Positions 9,048 through 17,417 of a stretch of 64,000 nucleotides of DNA are shown here, in pieces. The notes under the pieces were generated by a model. That model saw nothing but the letters and a program-made list of their open reading frames with translations, was not told where the DNA came from and did no database searches. A program made the translations under genes and the position numbers. Within the stretch, counting starts at the first letter, position 1, and each line of letters begins with the position of its first letter. This DNA is from UBA6522 sp965205045 (GTDB taxonomy: Bacteria; Pseudomonadota; Gammaproteobacteria; Steroidobacterales; Rariloculaceae): positions 2,728,001 through 2,792,000 of the forward strand of contig OZ242031.1 of assembly GCA_965205045.1 (NCBI GenBank), written 5' to 3'.

Positions 9048-10955
9048 ATGGGACTGCCGGCCAATCAAGTCACGCTTGGCGTCATCGGGCACGTGGATCA
9101 CGGCAAGACGGCGCTGGTTCGGGCGCTGACGGGCATCGAAACGGATCGGCTGCGGGAGGAGCAGGAACGGGGCCTTTCCATCGTCCTGGGGTTTTCGTAC
9201 CTGGAGTCGTCCCGGGGCATGATCGACCTGATCGACGTGCCCGGTCACGAAGACTTCATCCGCACGATGATTTCCGGCGCCACGGGAATCGACGGGGTCG
9301 TCCTGGTGGTCGACGCCAACGAAGGCGTCATGCCTCAGACCCGGGAACACTTCGACATCGCGGAACTGCTCGGGGTGGAACGTGGACTCATCGTGTTGAC
9401 CAAGACGGATCTCGTGTCCGCGGATGAGCTCGCCCTGGCCGAAGAGGATGTCCGCGACTACCTGAAAGGCTCCTTCCTGGAAGGTGCGTCGATGGTGCAC
9501 ACCTCGGCGCTTCGCGGTGAAGGCATGGCGGACCTGAGAGAGGCCCTGGCGGGCGTTCCGGTGCGCGCCCGGCCGGTGTCGGACGAGGGATTCTATCTGC
9601 CCGTGGACCGCGTGTTCGGGATGCGGGGTTTCGGGGTGGTGGTGACCGGCACGCTGCGCGAGGGAATACTGCGCAGCGACCAGACCGTGGAGGTTCTTCC
9701 GGGCGGCGAACCGGCCGGCATCCGCGGCCTTCAGATTCACAACAGGCACGTGGATGCGGCGTTCCCGGGGCAGCGCGTGGCGGTGAACCTGAGGCACCGC
9801 AAGCAGGCGTCGCTGAGTCGCGGCGATGTCCTCGCAGCACCGGGGTACCTGCAACCCGCACGGCGCATCGACGTGGATCTGCGGATGCTGCGGCACGCCG
9901 CTGAACCGCTCAGGAACGGCGCCGCGGTACGCGTGCTCTTCGGCACCACCGAAGAAATCGCCAAGGTACGGCTCCTGGGGACGAACGCGCTGGAGCCGGG
10001 TGACTCCGGACTGGTACAACTGCGCTTTCGCCGCGGCGTCGTCGCTCAGAAGGGAGAACGATTCATCGTGCGCGGCCTCACGCCTGTGGCGACCCTGGGT
10101 GGCGGCAGCATGCTGGATGTCGGCGCACCCAGGCATCGCCGGTTCGATTCCGCGGTCGTCACGCGCCTCAAGAGTGCGGCGGCGGGCGATACCGTGGCCC
10201 TGGTGCGCGCCAGCTTGCAGGAATCGGGGTTCGAGAGCGTCGATCGCGAGGCGCTGAGGCAGAGGTTGGGAATCGCCGTGGCCGACATGGAGGCAGCCGT
10301 TCGCTCCGTGGGCGCCATCGAGGTGGCTGACGGGCGGCTGATGGATGCGACGGCCCATGGCCGGCTCGTGGATGACATCCGCGCCGCCGTCGAGCGATTC
10401 CATCGCCAATACCCGCGCCGGCAGGGACTGGCCATGGCCGGTATCCCCACACTGCTGAAGGTCGATATCAATGAAGCCGCGTTGCAGCATGCCGTGAACG
10501 AACTTCAGTCTCGCGGCGAACTGCGAAATGACGCTTCGATTTTGAGCCAGCCCGGCTTCGATCCGCTGGCAAGCCTCTCGGCCGACGAACGGCGCGTGGC
10601 AAAGGAGATCGAGGAGTCGTTTCAAACCTGCGGGCTGATGCCGCCGCCGGTGGAATCCGTGCTTCGGGGCAACCGGGTCCGAACCGGCGTCCTGCGATTA
10701 CTGACCGACACCGGCGCCCTGGTGCGCCTCAAGACCTACGACCGCAATCGACACCTGGTGATGCACAGGGACGTACTGCGCGACGTGCAGCAGAGACTCG
10801 CGGAAAGCTTCCCCTATCCGGGCGAATTCACCGTGGCGGATGTCAGGGACCTGCTGGGCACGACCCGCAAATACATCGTACCGTTGATGGAGCACCTGGA
10901 CGCGTCAGGCGTCACTATCCGCACGGGCAACATCCGCCGGCTCCGGGATCACTGA
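9048..10955 (+). CDS. selB: Selenocysteine-specific elongation factor SelB
   Basis: GTPase that brings Sec-tRNA(Sec) to the ribosome at UGA codons marked by a SECIS hairpin. The protein is 635 residues, close to E. coli SelB (614). The N-terminal EF-Tu-like G domain shows GHVDHGKT (residues 14-21), DVPGHED (63-69) and TKTD. Two beta-barrel domains follow, and the C-terminal ~270 residues should form the winged-helix repeats that grip the SECIS. It lies between selA and tRNA-Sec on the same strand and presumably decodes the UGA of the deiodinase-like gene 4 kb upstream. Confidence 0.97.
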   Translation: MGLPANQVTLGVIGHVDHGKTALVRALTGIETDRLREEQERGLSIVLGFSYLESSRGMIDLIDVPGHEDFIRTMISGATGIDGVVLVVDANEGVMPQTREHFDIAELLGVERGLIVLTKTDLVSADELALAEEDVRDYLKGSFLEGASMVHTSALRGEGMADLREALAGVPVRARPVSDEGFYLPVDRVFGMRGFGVVVTGTLREGILRSDQTVEVLPGGEPAGIRGLQIHNRHVDAAFPGQRVAVNLRHRKQASLSRGDVLAAPGYLQPARRIDVDLRMLRHAAEPLRNGAAVRVLFGTTEEIAKVRLLGTNALEPGDSGLVQLRFRRGVVAQKGERFIVRGLTPVATLGGGSMLDVGAPRHRRFDSAVVTRLKSAAAGDTVALVRASLQESGFESVDREALRQRLGIAVADMEAAVRSVGAIEVADGRLMDATAHGRLVDDIRAAVERFHRQYPRRQGLAMAGIPTLLKVDINEAALQHAVNELQSRGELRNDASILSQPGFDPLASLSADERRVAKEIEESFQTCGLMPPPVESVLRGNRVRTGVLRLLTDTGALVRLKTYDRNRHLVMHRDVLRDVQQRLAESFPYPGEFTVADVRDLLGTTRKYIVPLMEHLDASGVTIRTGNIRRLRDH

Positions 10956-10984
10956 AGCATTGGTAAAATAGGTGGATGAGCCAC

Positions 10985-11040
10985 GAGTCCGATGTAGCGT
11001 GAGTCCCGATGTTGCGCGAGCCGGTGTAGCGCGAGCCGAA
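10985..11040 (+). repeat. Short imperfect tandem repeat upstream of tRNA-Sec
   Basis: About three and a half copies of a 15-17 bp unit beginning GAGYCCG and containing GATGTAGCG (units start near 10985, 11001, 11018 and 11033). It occupies the selB-tRNA-Sec spacer. Function unknown; it could be a small-repeat expansion or part of the selC promoter region. Confidence 0.5.
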
Positions 11041-11082
11041 CGTCCCGGGTGGTTTTCGCACGCTCCGCGCGCTACGCATCAT

Positions 11083-11175
11083 GGAGGTGAATGGAGTCTG
11101 GTGACTCCCCTGGTCTTCAAAACCAGTGAGCCGGCGAACCCGGCTGGTGGGTTCGATTCCCATCCACCTCCGCCA
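11083..11175 (+). tRNA. selC: tRNA-Sec (anticodon UCA)
   Basis: A 93-nt tRNA with the Sec layout. It has a GGAGGTG acceptor strand pairing with CACCTCC, a 6-bp D stem (GGAGTC/GACTCC) closing a 4-nt TGGT loop, and an anticodon stem CTGGT/ACCAG with loop CTTCAAA, placing UCA at 11117-11119. A long variable arm (AGCCGG/CCGGCT) is followed by a 5-bp T stem around TTCGATT. Discriminator G and CCA are encoded. Counting the extended 8-bp acceptor stem typical of bacterial tRNA-Sec, the eighth pair is A-C, a mismatch. It charges with serine and is converted by SelA. An AT-richer restriction-modification island starts immediately downstream. Confidence 0.96.
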
Positions 11176-11317
11176 AAAATCATCATAACCTACTGAGTTA
11201 TAAGATAATATAAATCGGCGACCGGTGAAGTGCCGACGTCTCCGCTGACCGCTCGTACGCGACGAACAGCCCCATAATGGCACGTCCATCTTTCAGAGCC
11301 TAGCCACCAGCACCGAA

Positions 11318-11350
11318 TTGACATCGCGTGTAATATCACATATGTTACAT
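11318..11350 (+). promoter_or_regulatory. Probable promoter and operator of the first restriction-modification operon
   Basis: TTGACA (11318-11323), 17 bp, then TATGTT (11341-11346), just before the ATG at 11353. An interrupted inverted repeat TGTAA...TTACA covers the -10 element, suggesting repression, possibly by the small protein encoded next. The short untranslated leader implies a weak or absent ribosome site. Confidence 0.5.
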
Positions 11351-11352
11351 CT

Positions 11353-11589
11353 ATGGCGAAGGGGCCGTCAGGTCGAGTCGTAATTGTGCTAGAGCCTACC
11401 TTGAAGCAGGAGCTCTATGTTGAACTCGCCCGTCGTGGCCTTACGCTGAAAGAGTGGTTCATCGGGCAAGCAACTGATTTTCTTGACGCAAGCCACCAGC
11501 CCCCACTTTTTGTTGCAGAAAACTCCAACAGCCGGAACCCGTTCGTTTCGCAAAGTATTCCTTCATCAAGCGAAGAGGACACTGAATGA
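11353..11589 (+). CDS. Small putative DNA-binding regulator ahead of methyltransferase genes
   Basis: A 78-residue protein. The first half (VVIVLEPTLKQELYVELARRG, then LTLKEWF) has the strand followed by two helices expected of ribbon-helix-helix or antitoxin-like regulators; the C-terminal half is polar and low-complexity (Ser/Asn/Glu). Its stop overlaps the start of the next methyltransferase (ATGA), implying translational coupling. Small regulators at the head of restriction-modification operons often delay endonuclease expression, and the palindromic -10 region upstream fits self-control. The RHH assignment is inference from pattern only. Confidence 0.6.
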   Translation: MAKGPSGRVVIVLEPTLKQELYVELARRGLTLKEWFIGQATDFLDASHQPPLFVAENSNSRNPFVSQSIPSSSEEDTE

Positions 11590-12848
11590 GTCATGCGAGA
11601 TACACCGAGAGTCCCCAATCACATCTAGAACTTGGTGCTGCCTGCTTGGAATCCTCTGCCGTTGTTGCGCCTCCCCATTACACCCCAAAACGCAACCGAA
11701 CTAGCAACGGTGCCACTCTGGGGCTATCGAACTTGGATTCCCTTACCCGCATCGCCCATCTTAGCTATGGCGAAACCAGCACTGGCAATGTATTAATCCA
11801 AGGAGAAAATTTGCGTGTACTGCGTACCTTACAAGATCGTTACAAAAACAGCGTTCGCTGTGTTTACATCGATCCACCGTACAACAATCAAGAGCAGTAT
11901 CTGCACTATAGAGACTCCCGAAGCCACGAAGTTTGGCTGAACATGATCGTCGCACGACTCCAGGTAATCAAGCCGCTACTATCAACAGACGGCTCTATCT
12001 GGATTTCAATCGACGATCGCGAGATGCACTACCTAAAGGTGGCTGCCGATAAGATTTTCGGACGGAATAATTTCGTCACGACCATCGTCTGGCAGCAAAG
12101 AACAACGCGCGAAAACCGGAAAGTGTTCTCCAACAACCACGAATACTTGCTTGTGTACGCTATCAATCAAGATGAGTTTCGCGCGACCCGAAATCTTTTG
12201 CCAGCTAGTCAAGCACTTCTCTCTCGCTACAAAAACCCCGACGCAGATCCTCGAGGTCGTTGGCAATCAGTCTCTGCCAATGCTCAGGCCGGACACGCGA
12301 CAGCGTCCCAGTTTTACGATCTTGTGGCGCCCAGTGGAATGGTACATCGACCACCCGAGGGCCGGTGTTGGATTTATACAAAGGAAAAGATGAAGCGCGA
12401 GATCGCCGCAGGAAACATCTGGTTCGGAAAAACAGGGCGCGGTGTCCCCAGGATCAAGCGTTTCCTTAACTGCACGAAGGCCGGCCTGACTCCGGAAACA
12501 TTATGGTTCGCCGCTGACGTTGGAACTAACGACGAGGCCAAGAAGCAACTCCTGAACCTTTTTCCTTGCGAACCCGTATTCGAAACACCCAAGCCCGAGA
12601 GACTTATCCGCCGCGTGATCGAAATCGCAACTGAACCCGGCGACCTCGTCCTCGATGCTTTCCTCGGTTCCGGTACCACCACCGCCGTCGCGCACAAATT
12701 GAACAGGAAGTACATCGGAATAGAGAATGGAGAACACGCCGTCACTTACTGTGCGGAGCGCCTTCGAAAAGTAGTCGACGGCGATCCGTCTGGTATCTCC
12801 AACGACGTTCCGTGGAATGGTGGTGGTGGCTTCGACTTCTATAAGTGA
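11586..12848 (+). CDS. DNA methyltransferase, beta-class (DPPY motif; type III Mod-like)
   Basis: A 420-residue SAM-dependent DNA amino-methyltransferase with the beta-class motif order: catalytic motif IV YIDPPYNN near residues 93-100 comes first, and the SAM-binding motif I FLGSGTTTAVA is near residue 360, followed by KYIGIE. The region between should carry target recognition. DPPY is compatible with N6-adenine methylation, though class alone does not prove the base. It overlaps the upstream small regulator by 4 bp and is followed by a second methyltransferase and a convergent endonuclease. Base composition is clearly more AT-rich than the chromosomal genes around it, consistent with horizontal transfer. 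Confidence 0.88.
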   Translation: MSHARYTESPQSHLELGAACLESSAVVAPPHYTPKRNRTSNGATLGLSNLDSLTRIAHLSYGETSTGNVLIQGENLRVLRTLQDRYKNSVRCVYIDPPYNNQEQYLHYRDSRSHEVWLNMIVARLQVIKPLLSTDGSIWISIDDREMHYLKVAADKIFGRNNFVTTIVWQQRTTRENRKVFSNNHEYLLVYAINQDEFRATRNLLPASQALLSRYKNPDADPRGRWQSVSANAQAGHATASQFYDLVAPSGMVHRPPEGRCWIYTKEKMKREIAAGNIWFGKTGRGVPRIKRFLNCTKAGLTPETLWFAADVGTNDEAKKQLLNLFPCEPVFETPKPERLIRRVIEIATEPGDLVLDAFLGSGTTTAVAHKLNRKYIGIENGEHAVTYCAERLRKVVDGDPSGISNDVPWNGGGGFDFYK

Positions 12849-12880
12849 CCAAACCTGACTCCCGCTAGACGGCCCTTCTT

Positions 12881-14260
12881 ATGCCGACTACCTCCTCACA
12901 GCTTCCTCTTCTCGACGATTCCTCGTCTGACAGGTCCGTTCAGCGCACGATTCACTACTTGGGCAGTAAACTGCGCGTCTTGCGCCAAATCCGGCGTGCC
13001 GTTTCCTCACTAGCACCGAACGGTCAACCAGTGTGCGACCTCTTCGCCGGCTCGGGAGTCGTGTCGCTCGCCCTCGCCGCCGATTGGGACGTCACTTCAG
13101 TGGATATTCAGGAGTACTCACGCGTACTATGCAATGGATTACTCCGCCCCCCCTTGAACGCAGCCACTAGAGCCGCCCACCTCTGCGATCAAGCCGCTAA
13201 GGGGACGCTTCGCAGACGTCTTAGGGCCGCTCTATGCGATCTGCTGGCGCATGAGAAGCAATGCATGACTAACGTCGCTGATGTTGCAATTGAAGACCTC
13301 TGCGATCTGCTGGAGCATGGCTCTTTACTTCCGCACAACAGTCAAAGAGACCTTCCGCCAGCGCTCCACACCCACGTCACAGCCGCACTATGCAGGCTTC
13401 AAGAACTCGGTATGTCTACTGGCCCGGAAACCGTTGTGACCCGGCATTTCGGCGGTCCGTACTTTTCTTGGCAACAAGCCATCGACTTCGATGCGTTACT
13501 GGCCGAGGTTCACTTCATTGACCAACCCTGTCGGGACTTTTTTGTTGCAACGGCACTCGTCGTCGCCAGCGATGTCGTCAACACGGTTGGGAAGCACTTT
13601 GCCCAACCTATCAAGCTGCGCGACGCTAGCGGCGTTCCGAAAACGCATTTGGTAAGGCAGACATTGCGCGACCGGTCGCTAAGTGTTTTCGACAGCTACC
13701 GCGCGTCTTGCGAATCGCTCATCAAACTTGGCCGAACGTCTGGCCACCACCGTGCCGTGCAGTCCGACTACCTCGACTTCCTCAAGGACGATTCCACCGC
13801 ATTTGCAGCCTTCTACGCCGACCCCCCGTATACTCGCGATCACTACAGCCGCTACTATCATGTTCTTGAAACGATGGCGCTACGAGACGACCCTGAAGTG
13901 GCGACCACAAAAATCCGCTCCAATGGCATGCCGCGCCTCAGTCGAGGCGTTTACAGATTGCAACGCCATCAGTCGCCGTTTTGTATTCCCTCTAAAGCGG
14001 CTGGCGCATTTTCTAGCCTATTTGCCGGGGTCGCAATGCGAGCGACTCCACTGGTTCTCTCGTATTCTCCCTATCAGGTTAGTGCCAGAAACCGTCCACG
14101 TCTCATGACCATCGACCAGTTACTCGAAATTGCCAAGCAACACTTCAACGAAGTGGAAATCGTCCCCGTTCATGGAATTTCCCACAACAAGCTAAACCTC
14201 ACAGAGCGGAATGTAATTGTTCAATGCCCCGCGGAAGTACTGATCACCTGCTACCCCTAA
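12881..14260 (+). CDS. D12-class N6-adenine DNA methyltransferase (Dam-like)
   Basis: 459 residues of the alpha-class D12 family. The N-terminal HYLGSK and DLFAGSGVVSLALA (SAM binding) are followed, after a long recognition region, by catalytic motif IV YADPPYTRDHYSRYYH. A second methyltransferase lies 32 bp upstream in the same operon. Paired methyltransferases are typical of restriction systems with asymmetric sites, one enzyme per strand. The endonuclease is encoded convergently 35 bp downstream. Confidence 0.88.
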   Translation: MPTTSSQLPLLDDSSSDRSVQRTIHYLGSKLRVLRQIRRAVSSLAPNGQPVCDLFAGSGVVSLALAADWDVTSVDIQEYSRVLCNGLLRPPLNAATRAAHLCDQAAKGTLRRRLRAALCDLLAHEKQCMTNVADVAIEDLCDLLEHGSLLPHNSQRDLPPALHTHVTAALCRLQELGMSTGPETVVTRHFGGPYFSWQQAIDFDALLAEVHFIDQPCRDFFVATALVVASDVVNTVGKHFAQPIKLRDASGVPKTHLVRQTLRDRSLSVFDSYRASCESLIKLGRTSGHHRAVQSDYLDFLKDDSTAFAAFYADPPYTRDHYSRYYHVLETMALRDDPEVATTKIRSNGMPRLSRGVYRLQRHQSPFCIPSKAAGAFSSLFAGVAMRATPLVLSYSPYQVSARNRPRLMTIDQLLEIAKQHFNEVEIVPVHGISHNKLNLTERNVIVQCPAEVLITCYP

Positions 14261-14295
14261 TGGCTCCAACCCCGCGCTATGTACATTAACGGCGA

Positions 14296-15486
14296 CTACG
14301 CCTCGAAGAACCACTTGTCAGGCCAAGCATCCCATAACTCTACTGCCTGCACAATTGTACGGGAAAGCTCGTTACGACGGCGATTAAGCCGGTCACGATT
14401 CTCCGCCAGAAAGGCAGCCAAAGGTTCGTAGGATTCATCATCGGGCATTATGATCGTATAACGACAAGTCTGATTATCAGTGCGATGAAATACTCCGATT
14501 GGTTTATTGGGCGCTTCTGGATAAGTGCCAATCTCCGCCGCTAAACCTAGCTCGTAATACCAATTTCTGCTTCCTGTTTTGAATCCACATCTCCGCTCTT
14601 CCACCTCACCCACACCATCAGCTTCAGTGATAGGAAACAAACTCAAAACGTCCTCGGTTTCCGGCAGAACCTCAAAGAAGTTATGGATGAACCATTGGGG
14701 AAAAGCAGCTTGGCCCCATCGCCTCGATCCTGCCAGCTCAGCTACAAGAACGTCATCGTCAAGTCCAACTTCATCAGCCGTCTCCATCCCATTCGCGACG
14801 ACTTGCCTCACATTCGGATAGTCAACCGGCGGAAGACGGTGGCGACGACCTCGACTCGGAAGCCGAACTCTGTCTCGTTCACCACCCTCACCGGCTCTTC
14901 GTCTTGGAGCGCGCGTGCTCGTGAGGATCCCCTGCTGTTCCAATTGATTTATATCGTCATGGCTGTTCACCATGAACAAGCCATCGGGACGTACATCGAA
15001 CCATTCCCTCACGGCTTCCTTTATCCCGGTGAGCACTTCGACAGAATCACCTTCATCTAAGTCGAGCAGGATTCCAGCTTCTACATTGAGCCCATTCATG
15101 CCTCGCGCCGTCATATTCGATGAACCCACATACGCTACTTCTCGTCCGCTGTCATACTGCACGTGGAACGTTTTCGGATGGAAAAACCCGTCCAAGTACC
15201 TGACCACTCCAAGAAGGGCATTGGGCCGCGGCAATCCAAGGGCCTCAACCAGTTGGTGTACTGCTGCTGATTGCGTTTCACCGTCATTGGAACCGATTAG
15301 AGCAACGGCATCCCGTTCTTCCTCCGCTAGTCTCTGTAGCGTAGGTATGAACAATCCGAGCGCACTGCGTTCATAAAATCCCGATTGCCAATGGATTCCC
15401 ACAACGTCTTCCGTCAAGACACTCTCCAGCCATGGGAAAAGCGCCTCATCCCGGGGGTCTCCAGTACCGTTATCGATGTACCTCAT
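14296..15486 (-). CDS. PLD-fold restriction endonuclease, NgoFVII/BfiI-like
   Basis: 396 residues. The N-terminal domain has a phospholipase-D-type active site: GFFHPKTFHV supplies the His-x-Lys pair and VAYVGSSNMTARG the downstream Ser-Asn. Such endonucleases (NgoFVII and BfiI families) cleave DNA without a metal ion. The C-terminal half, rich in aromatic residues (RNWYYELGLAAEIGTYPEAP), is probably the DNA recognition domain, linked by an Arg-rich hinge (TRAPRRRAGEGGERDR). It faces the two methyltransferases tail to tail. The restriction role is inferred from fold motif plus context. Confidence 0.75.
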   Translation of the reverse strand: MRYIDNGTGDPRDEALFPWLESVLTEDVVGIHWQSGFYERSALGLFIPTLQRLAEEERDAVALIGSNDGETQSAAVHQLVEALGLPRPNALLGVVRYLDGFFHPKTFHVQYDSGREVAYVGSSNMTARGMNGLNVEAGILLDLDEGDSVEVLTGIKEAVREWFDVRPDGLFMVNSHDDINQLEQQGILTSTRAPRRRAGEGGERDRVRLPSRGRRHRLPPVDYPNVRQVVANGMETADEVGLDDDVLVAELAGSRRWGQAAFPQWFIHNFFEVLPETEDVLSLFPITEADGVGEVEERRCGFKTGSRNWYYELGLAAEIGTYPEAPNKPIGVFHRTDNQTCRYTIIMPDDESYEPLAAFLAENRDRLNRRRNELSRTIVQAVELWDAWPDKWFFEA

Positions 15487-15553
15487 GGTTCCAACTGCGC
15501 GAAATACGGCGACATATTAACCATTACTGACTTCCTCCCCTGCCAAAATTTGT

Positions 15554-15682
15554 CTAATGTGCGCTCGCCAAGTATTCAATCGCATTTGCCGCGCTGGTCC
15601 AAGTCCACTCCCCATTCTGGCTGACTCGACGTTGCAGACTGGCGAGGCAGTTTGTGCAGGGATTGGCGAGGCGCTTGGTCAT
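15554..15682 (-). CDS. Possible small Cys-containing ORF upstream of the endonuclease
   Basis: A 42-residue ORF (MTKRLANPCTNCLASLQRR...) with a CTNC pair, preceded by GGGA. After its stop, another frame continues IRQILAGEEVSNG, so the original protein may have been slightly longer and is now frameshifted just before the endonuclease start. No family is recognised; it could be a leftover regulator. Confidence 0.3.
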   Translation of the reverse strand: MTKRLANPCTNCLASLQRRVSQNGEWTWTSAANAIEYLASAH

Positions 15683-15989
15683 ACTGGTCCCTTCCCCAGC
15701 CAGGTTGTCATCGCGGCGCGTCCGCCAGAGTTGGCGAGCCAGAGCCTTGCAACGAAGGTGATTTCGGTGCACCTCCCTCTTGCTGCATCGAGTCCTGCCC
15801 GACATACTGATAAACCTATTGCAGCTAAACTCACACGACAGACCACAAGGACTCCTTTGACGAATTGCCGCTTGTGCAGGCCCAGGAGGAAGGTTTCAGA
15901 CTGCCGGCCAAGGATCGGCGTTTGACTGGCCATCCGCTGGCGGTCGCGTCCAATGAGGCGCGATAGGGACATCGCGCTTTCCTTCCCGA

Positions 15990-16142
15990 TTCGTCTACGA
16001 CAGCGCAGCAGAACAAGGCATACTGGAACTGAACGCCATGCTGGAAGCCGGCGACATTTCCGTAGCGCAATACGAGGAGAGCGTCCGAAAACTGTTCGAA
16101 GCGATGTTGAACGAGAATGCATCGGGCAAGGATGAGGTATAG
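15990..16142 (+). pseudogene. C-terminal remnant of a small protein (SHOCT-like pattern)
   Basis: An open stretch of 50 codons without a usable start, reading FVYDSAAEQGILELNAML then EAGDISVAQYEESVRKLFEA. The pattern (L..L...G.I...YE..V..L) resembles the SHOCT oligomerisation motif found at protein C-termini. Upstream in the same frame is a TGA near 15955, so the N-terminus is missing. Probably a remnant at the edge of the restriction island. Confidence 0.3.
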
Positions 16143-16245
16143 CCCAGGCCGAGCTGATCGAGCGACGACAGGTATTCGCTAACGGATCGGCATGGATTGC
16201 GTAGTGCCACTCGGTGACTTCTGAGGCTTGCCAGCGCAGTGTCGA

Positions 16246-16467
16246 CTATTTGAATCCGCGTTTCAACAGGCGTAGACGCAGCGTTTCGACAATGTGTCTG
16301 TTTTCTTCGTCGGAACCTGATCTGGAATAGCCCAGCACCTCGCTTACCAGATTGCAAACTTGGACTATCGACAGATATTTCTCTGCCTGACCGGGTTGAT
16401 CGACTAGATCGATCCATGCATCCACAGCCTCAACAAGCGATTGCTGCTCAAGTCTATCAAGTATCAT
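16246..16467 (-). CDS. Small hypothetical protein, 73 residues
   Basis: A coding-like reverse-strand ORF, MILDRLEQQSLVEAVDAW followed by LVSEVLGYSRSG, all helical and acidic/leucine-rich. The frame can be extended 18 codons upstream, but the internal ATG gives a better protein. No family is recognised. It is isolated between the restriction island and the two-gene unit at 16692-17335. Confidence 0.45.
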   Translation of the reverse strand: MILDRLEQQSLVEAVDAWIDLVDQPGQAEKYLSIVQVCNLVSEVLGYSRSGSDEENRHIVETLRLRLLKRGFK

Positions 16468-16691
16468 CGTATTGCGACCCTTGCACTGTAATTCAGCCTT
16501 TGCCGACACAAGAATCGCCACTGTATCGGCGGGCCAAAAACTCGAATTGGAGCCTGAGAAAATCCCCTACTGCGAAAATAGGCAAACGGTAACATAATGT
16601 CAATCGGCGACTAATGCGCACTGCCATCCCGCAGCGCGAGCAGTGTGCGCCGCAACACCGGTCTTTGCGATACGATGGGCCACACGATATC

Positions 16692-17180
16692 TCACGCACG
16701 TTCGTCGAGTTCTCGCAGAACCAGTTCTCTGAATTCCCCGCTTACCGCGAGTGCCAGCGTCTCTGCCGTATCTTCAAAACGCTCGGCCAGGGCCTCCAGA
16801 TCGTCCGTGAGAACGCGCATCAAATAGGCGTTTATCGTTGTCGTGAACTCCGAGCGCATCAGCTCTCGGCCATTTGCCGCGAGTTCGTAGAGCTTGTCGG
16901 ACCAGTCCATTAAGCGCGAGGTGAATTTTTTCGCTTGACGCAAATCGGACGCCGACATGTCGTCCATTGCGCTCAATGCCCTGATCGCCGACTCGAGCCG
17001 CATTCTCAACCACTTGATGGTCACGACCATGAAAAAGTAGTCAATGGTCGCTTCTATGACCTTGCCGTGCAGCTTGGCCCGATTGTCCAGCCTTCTGGCG
17101 GTTTCGCCGAGCGATCTGGTTAGATTGTTGAGCCTCTCCAATGGAAGAGCTTCTGCAGTCGTGTCCATCGGTTTTTCCAT
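16692..17180 (-). CDS. Hypothetical helical protein, 162 residues
   Basis: An entirely helical, charged protein (LERLNNLTRSLGETARRLDN, then ATIDYFFMVVTIKWLRMR and AKKFTSRLMDWSDKLYELA). No signal peptide, and no family is recognised. Its ATG overlaps the stop of the small upstream membrane protein (TAATG), so the two are probably translated together and may form a complex. Confidence 0.6.
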   Translation of the reverse strand: MEKPMDTTAEALPLERLNNLTRSLGETARRLDNRAKLHGKVIEATIDYFFMVVTIKWLRMRLESAIRALSAMDDMSASDLRQAKKFTSRLMDWSDKLYELAANGRELMRSEFTTTINAYLMRVLTDDLEALAERFEDTAETLALAVSGEFRELVLRELDERA

Positions 17181-17335
17181 TACCCGTCCGGCACGCTTTC
17201 GCGCCGCGTGAAGCCTTCAAACAAGCCTTCCAGCCGCGCCATGCGTTCGCGCAAATCCGAAATATCGCGGTGAAGTGTCCACAGGAACGCCAGAATCGCG
17301 ACAATTCCCGCCAATTGAAGCCAAGTGGTATCCAT
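17180..17335 (-). CDS. Small single-span membrane protein, 51 residues
   Basis: MDTTWLQLAGIVAILAFLW forms an N-terminal membrane helix, followed by a short coiled-coil-like tail (ISDLRERMARLEGLFEGF). The stop codon overlaps the next start (TAATG), indicating translational coupling with the 162-residue helical protein. No family is recognised. Confidence 0.6.
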   Translation of the reverse strand: MDTTWLQLAGIVAILAFLWTLHRDISDLRERMARLEGLFEGFTRRESVPDG

Positions 17336-17417
17336 GCGCGTAGCATAGCAGTATCGACTGCCGGCCTAAACGTTCGTTTCTCTGTGGAACGCCCGGAAAT
17401 AGCGTCACTGGAGGGTG

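Noticed and set aside
7524..10625. 1,033-residue reverse-strand ORF
   Set aside because: Antisense shadow of selA and selB in GC-rich DNA; the His/Arg/Gln-rich translation has no domain pattern.
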